Shown here: positions 16,984 through 24,646 of the stretch, piece after piece
Layout of the letters: each line of letters begins with the position of its first letter
How positions within the stretch are numbered: the first letter of the stretch is position 1
From: an uncultured Vampirovibrio sp.
GTDB taxonomy: Bacteria; Cyanobacteriota; Vampirovibrionia; Gastranaerophilales; Gastranaerophilaceae
DNA: 64,000 bases
Assembly (NCBI GenBank): GCA_910577635.1
Contig: CAJTNR010000009.1
Span: forward strand, 8,236-72,235
Reading direction: 5' to 3'
Notes under the pieces: model-generated
Told to the model about the DNA's origin: nothing
Seen by the model: only the letters and a program-made list of their open reading frames with translations
Database searches by the model: none
Made by a program: the position numbers and the translations under genes

Positions 16984-17697
16984 TTATTCCCCTATTATTT
17001 TTGTCGACTTTTCAACATCAAAAGCAGGAAGGTAAACTAAAAATTCGACCATAGAATCTTTTTTGTCTGATATAAGTTCAATTCTTCCTCTCATTTTTTT
17101 AGCTAGATTATTTGCAATATAAAGCCCTAAACCGCTCCCTTGCGTTGTTGTTTTTAAGTATGAATCAATCCTATAGAATTTATCGAAAATTTTTTCTTTG
17201 TCTTTATCCTCAATAAAACTTCCATAATTCTTAATAGAACAAACATTGTAATCTTTATTTGAATAAGTTTTAATTTCAATTTTTTTTGAATTAATCGAAT
17301 ACTTAGCTGCATTATCAAGGATATTAAGGATTATTTGCTGGGTTTTATAGTCATCACAGTAGCAAAAAAGCTCTTTTCCTTTGATAAAATCAAATTCATA
17401 GTCTTTGTAGTTCATTTTAATAACTTTAATGCAGTTATCAATGAGTTTATTAAAATCAACCTTTAATAAAACAAAACTATCCTCACTGGAGTCAATTTTT
17501 GCAACACTTAATACATTCTCAACCAGATCAATAAGCCTGTTAGATTGATTAAGGGCAATTTTTAAAAACTCCTTTTTTTTATTTTCATCCAATAAATCCC
17601 AATTGGATATAAGTGTTTGCAAAAAGCCTTTAATGCTTGTTAATGGCGTTCTTATCTCATGGGATAAGGTGGATATGAATTCTTCTTTAATGTTCAT
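16984..17697 (-). CDS. Histidine kinase core without sensor domain
   Basis: 237 residues: HisKA with H13 in STLSHEIRTPLTSIKGF, then HATPase_c with N box ILNILDNAAKYSI, G1-type residues, F-box DKIFDKFYRID and GSGLGLYIANNLA. The protein begins almost at the phospho-acceptor helix, so no sensing or membrane domain is present; it must be soluble and receive its signal from another protein. It overlaps mrnC by ATGA and is followed at 1 bp by the double-receiver regulator, forming a three-gene operon. Confidence 0.9.
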   Translation of the reverse strand: MNIKEEFISTLSHEIRTPLTSIKGFLQTLISNWDLLDENKKKEFLKIALNQSNRLIDLVENVLSVAKIDSSEDSFVLLKVDFNKLIDNCIKVIKMNYKDYEFDFIKGKELFCYCDDYKTQQIILNILDNAAKYSINSKKIEIKTYSNKDYNVCSIKNYGSFIEDKDKEKIFDKFYRIDSYLKTTTQGSGLGLYIANNLAKKMRGRIELISDKKDSMVEFLVYLPAFDVEKSTKIIGE

Positions 17698-18056
17698 AAG
17701 TTAATTATATCACTTTCAATATAACTTAGAATTTCATCTAATCTTTTTTTATCTTCAAGATACCAAAAACCGATTAAAACTTCAAAAGAAGTGGCAAGAG
17801 AGTGAATTTTTGGATTATTTTTTTTATTAATAGTAATTTTTAAATTCCTCCCTCTTTTTTGAAGAGCAAGTTCCTCTGGGTTTAGCTTATCCAGGATTAA
17901 ATTGACAATTTCACTTTGTTTTTTAGCGCACACAAAACTGGTTGAGTATTCGTGCATTTTTGTTTGAAGTTTGGTTTTTTTAATTGCAATTTTTCTAATA
18001 AAAAGCTCCCAAACGCAATCACCGATATAAGCATAGTGTTTTAAATTATACTCCAT
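17694..18056 (-). CDS. mrnC: Mini-ribonuclease 3
   Basis: 120 residues. HYAYIGDCVWELFIRK is the RNase III signature helix (Y-IGDxVxE) and RGRN occurs in KRGRNLK, both typical of MrnC, the RNase III catalytic domain without dsRNA-binding domain that trims 23S rRNA precursors in Firmicutes and cyanobacteria. Late glutamate in TSFEVLIGFWYLE matches the second catalytic acidic residue. Start at 18056 has no Shine-Dalgarno but TGTTATCAT lies 6 nt upstream, suggesting a leaderless operon start. Confidence 0.88.
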   Translation of the reverse strand: MEYNLKHYAYIGDCVWELFIRKIAIKKTKLQTKMHEYSTSFVCAKKQSEIVNLILDKLNPEELALQKRGRNLKITINKKNNPKIHSLATSFEVLIGFWYLEDKKRLDEILSYIESDIINL

Positions 18057-18062
18057 TATTCA

Positions 18063-18071
18063 ATGATAACA
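18063..18071 (-). promoter_or_regulatory. Extended -10 directly before mrnC
   Basis: Minus strand TGTTATCAT followed by TGAATA and the ATG at 18056: TGn plus TATCAT with a 6 nt gap. Confidence 0.4.
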
Positions 18072-18133
18072 AAAGTTAACATAAAAAAGCAATTTTTTAC
18101 AAAAAAAACACTTTATTAATTTAAGGAGTTTAT

Positions 18134-19084
18134 ATGGCTGAAGAGATTCAACATCCAAAATCGAATACTTTTGGTCAGAATGTCAAAATGGCTTTAATGT
18201 TTCCCGCTGCAACGGAAGCTGGAAGTGTTGCTTTTGCAATTAAAAGATCCAATGGGATTAAAGGAGCAATTGATGCTCTTGAACTTGAAAAATTTAAAAA
18301 GCTAAACACAGCCTTAAAACAGGGTCCTAAAAAAGATATCTTTTCAAGAGGATTAGCACTGTCTAACAGCTATGAAAACTATAAAGATATCTATAAAACA
18401 GCAAAAAAAGCAGAAAAAAAACTATCCAAACTAACAAAAAAAGGGGATTTACCCTTAAAAGAAAAATTTTTTAATTTATTTAGAAAAAATAAAGTAGATT
18501 ATAAAAGTTTAAAAAAAGGAGCAAAAGAAGCTAATTTACTAGCTTCCAAGAATTTAAGCGCAACAACTAAAGCTATTGATCAGGGAAGTGAAATTACAAG
18601 GGATTTTGTAAACTCGCTTCAAGGCACAGCCAATGCTGCAAAAACCGCAACAAGCGCAGCTAAGGGCGGATTTAAAAACACTGTTAAAACTTTATTCAAA
18701 AAAGAAATGTCAAGTAAGTTCAACCTTGCTATAACAACACTTACAACTTTTGTTCCTAATTTAGTCAATAAAGTAGTCCCGGCTTTTAAAGAAGAAGGAT
18801 TCACAGGAGGAATAAAAGAACTTTCTAAAGCAGTTTTTCAAACAGGATCAGATTTTGTTTCCTATGGCATTGGAGGTGCTCTTGGTAGAACCTTAGGAAG
18901 TGCTGTTGGTGTAATCTTTGGTCCTGTTGGAGCTTTTGTCGGGGGGATGTTTGGTGATGCTCTAGGGTCAATTATAGTTGGAGGCAAGGTTTGCGAGGTT
19001 GTTGATAAAACATTGAACCCTGAAGAACAAGAAACTCAAAGCATTGAAACAAACAGACAGACAAACTTCGATAACCTTGCCTAG
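18134..19084 (+). CDS. Hypothetical protein with C-terminal glycine-zipper membrane segment
   Basis: 316 residues, ATG preceded by AAGGAG. Lys/Ala-rich helical body without recognisable domain, then from ~255 a glycine-zipper hydrophobic stretch (GIGGALGRTLGSAVGVIF, GAFVGGMFGDALGSIIVG) that could insert into a membrane as a hairpin. No signal peptide. Acidic short tail. Its stop TAG shares the tetramer CTAG with the stop of the convergent gene. Function unknown; possibly a membrane-active or surface-associated lineage protein. Confidence 0.65.
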   Translation: MAEEIQHPKSNTFGQNVKMALMFPAATEAGSVAFAIKRSNGIKGAIDALELEKFKKLNTALKQGPKKDIFSRGLALSNSYENYKDIYKTAKKAEKKLSKLTKKGDLPLKEKFFNLFRKNKVDYKSLKKGAKEANLLASKNLSATTKAIDQGSEITRDFVNSLQGTANAAKTATSAAKGGFKNTVKTLFKKEMSSKFNLAITTLTTFVPNLVNKVVPAFKEEGFTGGIKELSKAVFQTGSDFVSYGIGGALGRTLGSAVGVIFGPVGAFVGGMFGDALGSIIVGGKVCEVVDKTLNPEEQETQSIETNRQTNFDNLA

Positions 19085-19305
19085 TTAATACTGCTACCTA
19101 ATGCTTTTAAGTTTTCATAAGATAAACCCGCTTCTGATAATTCCTCAGCGCTAATTCCGAATAAACTTATTAAATCAAGAGCAGTAGAATAGTTAGGGGA
19201 AGTTTTTGTATTGAGAATTTTATAAATATTGCTAATTGCTTCTTCTCGGGTTATATAATAAGAATTATTTGTCTTATGGATTGTTCTTTTCTTACATTTT
19301 CCCAT
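19081..19305 (-). CDS. Small hypothetical protein
   Basis: 74 residues, ATG 19305. Basic N-terminus (GKCKKRTIHKTNN) and an acidic helical C-terminus (YSTALDLISLFGISAEEL). No Shine-Dalgarno or recognised domain. Convergent with the glycine-zipper gene, sharing the CTAG stop tetramer. Function unknown. Confidence 0.5.
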   Translation of the reverse strand: MGKCKKRTIHKTNNSYYITREEAISNIYKILNTKTSPNYSTALDLISLFGISAEELSEAGLSYENLKALGSSIN

Positions 19306-19388
19306 AGCACTATTGTGTTATAGACAATGCAAATTGTAAATAAGTTGTATATTATTGTAAATTTTATTTTTATTTGACAAATTTTTTC

Positions 19389-19404
19389 TTTTTGTGGTTT
19401 TATA
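19389..19404 (+). promoter_or_regulatory. Shared upstream motif TTTTTGTGGTTTTATA, copy 1
   Basis: Sixteen bases identical to 37049-37064. With TTGACA at 19374-19379 and an 18 nt spacer it can be read as an extended -10 (TGG-TTTTAT, 19395-19403) just before the RelA/SpoT-domain gene. Confidence 0.45.
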
Positions 19405-19407
19405 TTT

Positions 19408-20568
19408 ATGGAACGAAAAATTATGTTGAATATTGGTTTTTTAAATTTTAATAATATAAAGAAATATACACCTGCAAAACAAAGCTTTCCTAACAAAAGC
19501 TATAGTAATTTAGCACCCCTAAAAGCAGACACAGTAAGCTTTAGCGGGTTCAATAGGCTAAATCGCGGTTTAATGCAGGCACTTGCTAATGAAGAGGTTT
19601 GCAGCGAAGTTAGCGAAAACGCTAAAAATGCAAATGCCAGACTGACTAAAATCCTAAATACTTCATTAAGCGATTTTACAGCAAGCAAATCTAACCCAAA
19701 AGGAATTATTCGAGATATTGAAACCAGGGTTAAGACGCCCGAAAGTATTAAAGAAAAAGTCGCAAGTGAATTTGAAAGCTTACTATCCAAAGAAAATCCA
19801 AAGTTTTTTAATCCTAAAAACTCAGAAGACATTAAAAAAACCTTAGGCGATATTGTTGGAGCACGTGTTGTTCTTCGTGAAATTAATAAAAAAGAAACTG
19901 AAAAAATTATTAATTCTTTAATTGAACAAGTAAAAAACGGCAGTTTAAAAATTACAAAAATTGAAAGTTATGCGCCTTCCTCAATCCCTGAAGAACTTCA
20001 TTATTTTTCTAAAAAAGACCTGGAAAGATTGAAAAAAGCTGCAAATGAAGTCCGCCCTAAAGGCAGCCGCGAAGTTGAACTTTCCATTCAATCAACAAAA
20101 GCAGGTTATATGGCGCTTCATATAGATGTTGACTTATCAAGTCCTGATTGTATTGTTAAAAATAACGGATACAGAGGTGAAATCCAGTTTGTAGGGGTTG
20201 ATATTGAACAATTAAAAGAAGTTGAAGATTTTTGCTACAAAATAAAACAAGGAAAAGATATTAAAGGGGGAAATCCTGCATATAAACCTTTTGTTGAATA
20301 CTTTAGACAAAACTTAAAAAACCCTGATTATCCAAACCTTGAATCAGATTTTCAAGAGTACACTTCCAAAGCCTATGCTTATCAAAGAAAGAAACCTGCT
20401 CTTGAATTTGAACAAACAAAGAAAAAAGGCAAAAAGCATCTTCCTACAATTGAAGAATGCGAAATGCAGGGAAAAATCCCGCCTGAACTAGATTTTAACA
20501 AGCTTGAGGAAATGAAGTATCATTGCGATAAAATCTATGAAAACACTTCAAATTTATCTGCTGCATAA
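19408..20568 (+). CDS. RelA/SpoT (alarmone synthetase-like) domain protein with DTVSFSG N-terminal motif
   Basis: 386 residues from ATG 19408; ATG 19423 (381 residues) may be the real start because the predicted -10 box ends only 4-5 nt before 19408. Residues ~1-50 are a low-complexity leader ending in ADTVSFSGFNR. Residues ~97-265 match the ppGpp synthetase fold: ETRVKTPESIKEK (R107, K109, S113, K115), GDIVGARVVL with Mg-binding-type D148, KAGYMALHID (Y234, H238) and GEIQFVGVDI with E258. These cover the RxKxxxS, D, GYxxxH and ExQ positions of small alarmone synthetases. No hydrolase, TGS or ACT domain. Could make (p)ppGpp, act as a tRNA- or nucleotide-modifying toxSAS-type enzyme, or be a secreted effector. 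No neighbour looks like an antitoxin. Confidence 0.7.
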   Translation: MERKIMLNIGFLNFNNIKKYTPAKQSFPNKSYSNLAPLKADTVSFSGFNRLNRGLMQALANEEVCSEVSENAKNANARLTKILNTSLSDFTASKSNPKGIIRDIETRVKTPESIKEKVASEFESLLSKENPKFFNPKNSEDIKKTLGDIVGARVVLREINKKETEKIINSLIEQVKNGSLKITKIESYAPSSIPEELHYFSKKDLERLKKAANEVRPKGSREVELSIQSTKAGYMALHIDVDLSSPDCIVKNNGYRGEIQFVGVDIEQLKEVEDFCYKIKQGKDIKGGNPAYKPFVEYFRQNLKNPDYPNLESDFQEYTSKAYAYQRKKPALEFEQTKKKGKKHLPTIEECEMQGKIPPELDFNKLEEMKYHCDKIYENTSNLSAA

Positions 20569-20659
20569 GGAAAATATAAAGATTATAAGATTAAACTTGT
20601 AATTTTAATATATTTATTGGATTATAATTCTATAATAGAATCATTGAGGGAGTAAAAAT

Positions 20660-21874
20660 ATGAACATTGAAGTTGTTAAAAAATGCTGCTGTTCTAAGTT
20701 TCAAAAATTGGCAAACGAAGCTGTTGAAGATATTAACAAAAGAAAAGGCAGGGAAGGTCAATTCCTTAATTGGATTGAAGTTTTGCCTAAGAATCAAATT
20801 GACAATCTTGACCACCTCTATTCTTTAGCAAAAGAAGCTAAAGGGGATAAATTCAGCGATTTAGCGATTCTTGGAATCGGAGGATCTCGCCATACAACAG
20901 AAAACATTACAACTTTACTTGGAGTTAATGATAATGTTCACTTTTTTTCTTCTGTTGAACCCACTAGTTTTGATAGATTCATAAAAAAGCTAAACTTAGA
21001 TAAAACTTTGTTCTTAGTTGTTTCAAAATCAGGTACAACATTAGAAACTACAGTTGGATACAACAAAACCAAAGAAGTTGTTGAAAAATTCCTAAATTCT
21101 AAGGATACTTCTTCTAATTTTGTTGCAATGACTGATAAAAACGCTCAAAAGTCAGCACTAAGAAGAATTGTAGACTCAGGTGAAATTAAACTTTCAGGTT
21201 TTGTCCATGATGATGTTGGCGGAAGATTCTCTATTTTTGATGATGCTACAATTTTTACCCTTTTCTTCCTTGGCTATTCAAAAGATGAAGTTAAGGGAAT
21301 GCTTGAAGCTTCACTTAGTGCTCAAAAAGAATTCCTAAACCCTGATATTGAAAAAAACCAAGCGCTTCAATTGGCAAAATTCAATGTTAAAGCTAAGAAT
21401 CAGGGAAAAAATAAGCACTTTGTCGAATACTTTTCAGATGTATTTTCAGGAACAACATTGTGGGAAAAACAGCTTAAAAATGAATCTCTAAAAGCTGCAA
21501 TTTTAACAGACACAAACGTTGGACCAGGGTATTTGCACTACAACGCTGAAGCTGATTTAGATGTTAATAACAATGATTCTTTCTTTACTTTTGTTTACTT
21601 AAAAACAGATGATAAAATAATGAATGCGGTAATGGAAGGCGTTATTGCAGCATATAGCGCACAGCATCCTGTATCAAAAATTGTTTTGGATGATTTATCA
21701 CTTAAATCAATCGCAAGGTTTATTGAACTTAAACACTTTGAAACTCTATACACAGGCTGGATTCTAAGAGCACAAAAAGGTAATGTTTCACCCCTTGACA
21801 GCCCGCTTAATGAAGTTCTTCAGCCAAATGTTGAAAAGTACAAAAAAGAAGTTAAAAAAGCATTAGAAAAATAG
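20660..21874 (+). CDS. pgi: Glucose-6-phosphate isomerase
   Basis: 404 residues, on the short side for PGI. LAILGIGGSRHTTENI (phosphate/sugar loop), LVVSKSGTTLETTVGYNKTK (PGI signature 1 region), DDVGGRFSIFDDATIFT and a late LKHFETLYTGWILRAQ segment. Interconverts glucose-6-phosphate and fructose-6-phosphate in glycolysis. GAGGGAG lies 9 nt before the ATG; two TATAAT boxes sit upstream (20623, 20631). A hairpin terminator follows, then the ThDP decarboxylase gene, suggesting the two are separately or conditionally linked. Confidence 0.93.
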   Translation: MNIEVVKKCCCSKFQKLANEAVEDINKRKGREGQFLNWIEVLPKNQIDNLDHLYSLAKEAKGDKFSDLAILGIGGSRHTTENITTLLGVNDNVHFFSSVEPTSFDRFIKKLNLDKTLFLVVSKSGTTLETTVGYNKTKEVVEKFLNSKDTSSNFVAMTDKNAQKSALRRIVDSGEIKLSGFVHDDVGGRFSIFDDATIFTLFFLGYSKDEVKGMLEASLSAQKEFLNPDIEKNQALQLAKFNVKAKNQGKNKHFVEYFSDVFSGTTLWEKQLKNESLKAAILTDTNVGPGYLHYNAEADLDVNNNDSFFTFVYLKTDDKIMNAVMEGVIAAYSAQHPVSKIVLDDLSLKSIARFIELKHFETLYTGWILRAQKGNVSPLDSPLNEVLQPNVEKYKKEVKKALEK

Positions 21875-21882
21875 GTTATTAT

Positions 21883-21917
21883 AATAATAAAATTATTGGG
21901 TTAATAATTTTATTATT
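21883..21917 (+). promoter_or_regulatory. Alternative 15-bp AT hairpin competing with the pgi terminator
   Basis: AATAATAAAATTATT (21883-21897) is perfectly complementary to 21903-21917 with loop GGGTT. It shares bases with the terminator hairpin at 21898-21922, so only one can form at a time. Confidence 0.35.
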
Positions 21918-21933
21918 AACCCAAAATTTTTTG
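21898..21933 (+). terminator. Terminator after pgi
   Basis: GGGTTAATAA (21898-21907), loop TTTTA, TTATTAACCC (21913-21922), followed by AAAATTTTTTG. It lies 39 bp before the decarboxylase start and could attenuate read-through. Confidence 0.7.
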
Positions 21934-21960
21934 TGTGTTTAAATAAAGGAGCTTAAAAAA

Positions 21961-23595
21961 ATGATAACAGTAGCAGACTATCTTATAAAAAAACTAAAAG
22001 CACTCAATATTGAAGAGGTTTTTGGGCTTCCTGGGGATTATAACTTTGAAATAGTTGAAGCAATTGAAAAGGACGATAAAATTAATTGGATTGGATGCAC
22101 AAACGAACTAAACGCAGGATATGCGGCTGACGGGTATGCAAGAATTAAAGGATACGCAGCAATAGTTACAACATTCGGGGTTGGAGAACTATCTGCAATA
22201 AATGCTGTAGCAGGGTCAATGGCAGAAAATGTTCCTATCGTAAAAATTGTCGGAGTTCCAAAAACAAGTTTTATAAAAAACAAGACTTTAGTGCATCACA
22301 ACCTTGATAATGCAGATTATAAAGCTTTTTATAGAGCCTATTGCAATGTTGTTAAAGAAGCTTGTTTTCTTGATGAGGTTAATCCTAAAAAAGAAATAGA
22401 TAGAATATTTGATACATTAAAACAACACAAAAAACCTGTCTATATCGCTCTTCCAATGGATGTTGCGCTATTGGAGGTTGATGATAGCATTATCGAAACT
22501 ATTGTTGAATCAGATAAGTTTAATCTTAACACAGCGCTTATTGAAACTATTAACTTAATTAAAAACGCAAAAAACCCTGTAGTTTTAGTGGATGGATTAG
22601 CTAAAAGGTTTAGTATCAAAAAAGAAGTTAACGATTTTTTGCAAAAAACCAAAATTCCAAGCGTTAGTTTATTAAGAGGAGTTGATGTTATTAACAATTC
22701 CACCCCTAACTACCTCGGGGTTTATTGCGGTAATAAGGACAACAAAACCGCTTATCAAATTCTTAATGAATCTGATTGCATTATAGCCTTGGGTACCGTT
22801 TTATCGGATTTAAACACTTTTGGTTTTGATTATAAGTTCAATTTAGATAATCATATTAATATCCAATACAATTATACAAAAATTAAAGATAAAACTTATG
22901 ATAATATTTTAATTTCTGATTTTATTAAGAATTTAGTACAAAAAATTGATTACAGCTATAAAAACCAAATAAAAAGCTCCTATTGTGCTTATATAGAAGA
23001 TAAAAAAGACAATTTAACCTGCGACTTTTTTTATAGCAAACTAAATTCTTTTTTAAAAAAAGACGATATTTTAATAACAGAAGTGGGGCTTCCTCCCTTG
23101 GGATCTTTACCTTTCGAGTTCCCTGATAATATTAGAATCGAAAATCAAATCCTCTGGGGTTCAATCGGCTGGGCAACCCCTTGTACCTTAGGGTGTTGTT
23201 TAGCTGATAAAAGTGCAAGAACAATACTAATAACAGGAGACGGCTCTCATCAATTGACAGCTCAGGAACTTGCAACAATAATGAGAAACAACCTAAAACC
23301 TGTTATTTTTGTAATTAACAACAATGGATACACTATTGAAAGACTTTTGTGCAATAATCCTTATGAAAACTATAATAATATATCCCATTGGAATTATTCT
23401 ATGCTTCCTAAGGTCTTTTATGGAGATTGTTTTACAGCAAAAGTTCAAACAAAACAAGAATTGATTGAGGTTTTAAATAGAATCGAAAAAGAAGATAAAA
23501 TGTGCTATATTGAGCTTATAATTGATGCTTTTGATGTTCCCAGGCTTTCTGTTTGGATTACAAAACATAAAGAATTGTTTAGCAGGCAAAATTAA
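21961..23595 (+). CDS. Thiamine-diphosphate 2-oxoacid decarboxylase (pyruvate/indolepyruvate decarboxylase type)
   Basis: 544 residues, standard for PDC/IPDC. N-terminal TPP domain with VFGLPGDYNFEIVEAIE, the catalytic-Glu helix in CTNELNAGYAADGYARIKGY, VGELSAINAVAGSMAENVP; central domain; C-terminal GDGSHQLTAQELATIMRNN...NNNGYTIE, the ThDP-binding GDGS-x(25)-NN motif. The HH pair is seen in LVHHNLDNADYKAF. It decarboxylates pyruvate or an aryl/branched 2-oxoacid to an aldehyde, which the alcohol dehydrogenases in this window could reduce. Pyruvate versus indolepyruvate preference cannot be settled by eye. AAAGGAG precedes the ATG. Confidence 0.88.
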   Translation: MITVADYLIKKLKALNIEEVFGLPGDYNFEIVEAIEKDDKINWIGCTNELNAGYAADGYARIKGYAAIVTTFGVGELSAINAVAGSMAENVPIVKIVGVPKTSFIKNKTLVHHNLDNADYKAFYRAYCNVVKEACFLDEVNPKKEIDRIFDTLKQHKKPVYIALPMDVALLEVDDSIIETIVESDKFNLNTALIETINLIKNAKNPVVLVDGLAKRFSIKKEVNDFLQKTKIPSVSLLRGVDVINNSTPNYLGVYCGNKDNKTAYQILNESDCIIALGTVLSDLNTFGFDYKFNLDNHINIQYNYTKIKDKTYDNILISDFIKNLVQKIDYSYKNQIKSSYCAYIEDKKDNLTCDFFYSKLNSFLKKDDILITEVGLPPLGSLPFEFPDNIRIENQILWGSIGWATPCTLGCCLADKSARTILITGDGSHQLTAQELATIMRNNLKPVIFVINNNGYTIERLLCNNPYENYNNISHWNYSMLPKVFYGDCFTAKVQTKQELIEVLNRIEKEDKMCYIELIIDAFDVPRLSVWITKHKELFSRQN

Positions 23596-23596
23596 A

Positions 23597-23625
23597 TTGC
23601 AAAAAAAATCTTTTTTGAGTATTAT
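23597..23625 (+). promoter_or_regulatory. rpsT promoter
   Basis: TTGCAA (23597-23602), 17 nt spacer, TATTAT (23620-23625). A ~60 nt leader follows to the rpsT ATG. An imperfect GAGTA/TACTC inverted repeat overlaps the -10. Confidence 0.45.
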
Positions 23626-23689
23626 ATAAGTACTCACTTAAACCTCGTAACAGCAGATAAGTAGTTAAGATATTCGAAAGGAAAAAACT

Positions 23690-23959
23690 ATGGCAAATAT
23701 AAAATCTGCAAAAAAAAGAGTGCTTGTCGCACAAAGAAATACTGAAAGAAATACGGCTTTTAAAACTTCAATCAAAACTGCGATTAAAAAAGTTTTAACT
23801 ATAGCTCAACAAGAAGATAAAACAGAACTAAACGCTGCTTTATCTAAAGCTTATCAGCTTTGCGACAAAGCAGTTTCTAAAGGTATTCTTCATAAAAATA
23901 CCGCTGCGAGAAAAAAATCAAGATTAACTAAAGCAGTTAATAAGCTGACTTTAAAGTAA
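23690..23959 (+). CDS. rpsT: 30S ribosomal protein S20
   Basis: 89 residues. MANIKSAKKRVLVAQRNTE, very basic three-helix protein with KGILHKNTAARKKSRLTKAV at the end, diagnostic for S20. Binds 16S rRNA early in small-subunit assembly. GAAAGGAAAA lies before the ATG. Own promoter upstream and strong terminator downstream, so monocistronic. Confidence 0.96.
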   Translation: MANIKSAKKRVLVAQRNTERNTAFKTSIKTAIKKVLTIAQQEDKTELNAALSKAYQLCDKAVSKGILHKNTAARKKSRLTKAVNKLTLK

Positions 23960-23987
23960 ATTGCTTTATACAATCTCTGAAAAAATT

Positions 23988-24025
23988 AACCCTCTTTTGA
24001 AGTCATTAATCAAAAGAGGGTTTTT
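23988..24025 (+). terminator. rpsT terminator
   Basis: AACCCTCTTTTGA (23988-24000)/TCAAAAGAGGGTT (24010-24022), loop AGTCATTAA, T run. Loop plus right arm is repeated at 10781-10801. Confidence 0.9.
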
Positions 24026-24028
24026 ATT

Positions 24029-24241
24029 CTAAAAATCTAAAAATTCAGACAAACTAAGATTAAAAGCAGATGCAATTTTGTTTACTTTACTTAAAGTTAC
24101 ATCACTGCATGCGCTTTCAAGATTACCAATAGTTGACCTTGGAAGATTTGCAAGAAAGGATAAATCGTCCTGCGTAAATTTATTCTTTCTTCTTAAGGAT
24201 TTAATTCTTCTGGCAAGTTTTTTTGATAATTGCTTGTCCAT
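24029..24241 (-). CDS. XRE-family helix-turn-helix regulator (copy 1)
   Basis: 70 residues forming only a Cro/cI-type HTH: RIKSLRRKNKFTQDDLSFLANLPRS... (helices 1-3, recognition helix around LPRSTIGNLESA), then VTLSKVNKIASAF. About 56% identical by eye to the regulator at 24632-24844. It is divergent from the HAD gene; the 27 bp intergenic gap and both gene starts carry TTGTCTG/CGGACAA inverted repeats. On the minus strand GACAAT within the proximal half-site lies 6 nt before the ATG and may be the -10, fitting autorepression. Confidence 0.85.
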   Translation of the reverse strand: MDKQLSKKLARRIKSLRRKNKFTQDDLSFLANLPRSTIGNLESACSDVTLSKVNKIASAFNLSLSEFLDF

Positions 24242-24262
24242 TTTTAAATTGTCTGCTATAAT
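24234..24262 (+). promoter_or_regulatory. Promoter TTGTCC-17-TGCTATAAT for the HAD gene
   Basis: -35 TTGTCC (24234-24239), 17 nt spacer, extended -10 TGC-TATAAT (24257-24262). ATG 24269 follows after 6 nt with no Shine-Dalgarno, so leaderless. The operator half-site TTGTCTG (24249-24255) lies inside the spacer. Confidence 0.6.
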
Positions 24263-24291
24263 GACAATATGACAAACTGTGGTACGGACAA
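24249..24291. promoter_or_regulatory. Inverted-repeat operator 1
   Basis: TTGTCTG (24249-24255) and CGGACAA (24285-24291), 29 nt apart, flank the divergent promoter region of regulator 1 and the HAD gene. A third TTGTCC half-site is at 24234. The same arms recur before regulator 2. Confidence 0.5.
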
Positions 24292-24646
24292 AAAATACTT
24301 CAAAAAGCTTTTGTTGATTGATTTAGACGGTGTTTTAAATTTGTATAACGGAAAATACGATGCGAATAAAATATCCAAAATAAGACCCGGAACTCTTGAC
24401 TTTATTAAAAAACTGCACCAGGATTATAGAATATTGATATTTACAGCAAGAGATATTAAAACAACAATTGAGTGGCTAAAAGAAAATGATTTAAATAATT
24501 ACATAGAAGAAGTAACTAATATAAAAAACCCTTTTGCTTCTGTCATTCTTGATGATAGAGCAATTAATTTTGATGGCGATTACAATAAGGCATACAATTT
24601 AATAAAAAATTTTCAGCCGTATTGGAAAAAATTAAAAATTAAATAG
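24269..24646 (+). CDS. Small HAD-superfamily phosphatase-like protein
   Basis: 125 residues. HAD motif I LLIDLDGVLNLYNGKYD with D18 and D20, motif II in ILIFTARDIKTTIEWLK, motif IV-like VILDDRAINFDGDYNKAY. No cap insertion, like short NIF/PNKP-type or LA_1684-type HAD proteins that dephosphorylate nucleotides or sugars. Its start codon region contains the second half of operator 1, and its end overlaps regulator 2 by 15 bp on the opposite strand. Being enclosed by two paralogous repressors suggests tight control. Substrate unknown. Confidence 0.75.
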   Translation: MTNCGTDKKYFKKLLLIDLDGVLNLYNGKYDANKISKIRPGTLDFIKKLHQDYRILIFTARDIKTTIEWLKENDLNNYIEEVTNIKNPFASVILDDRAINFDGDYNKAYNLIKNFQPYWKKLKIK

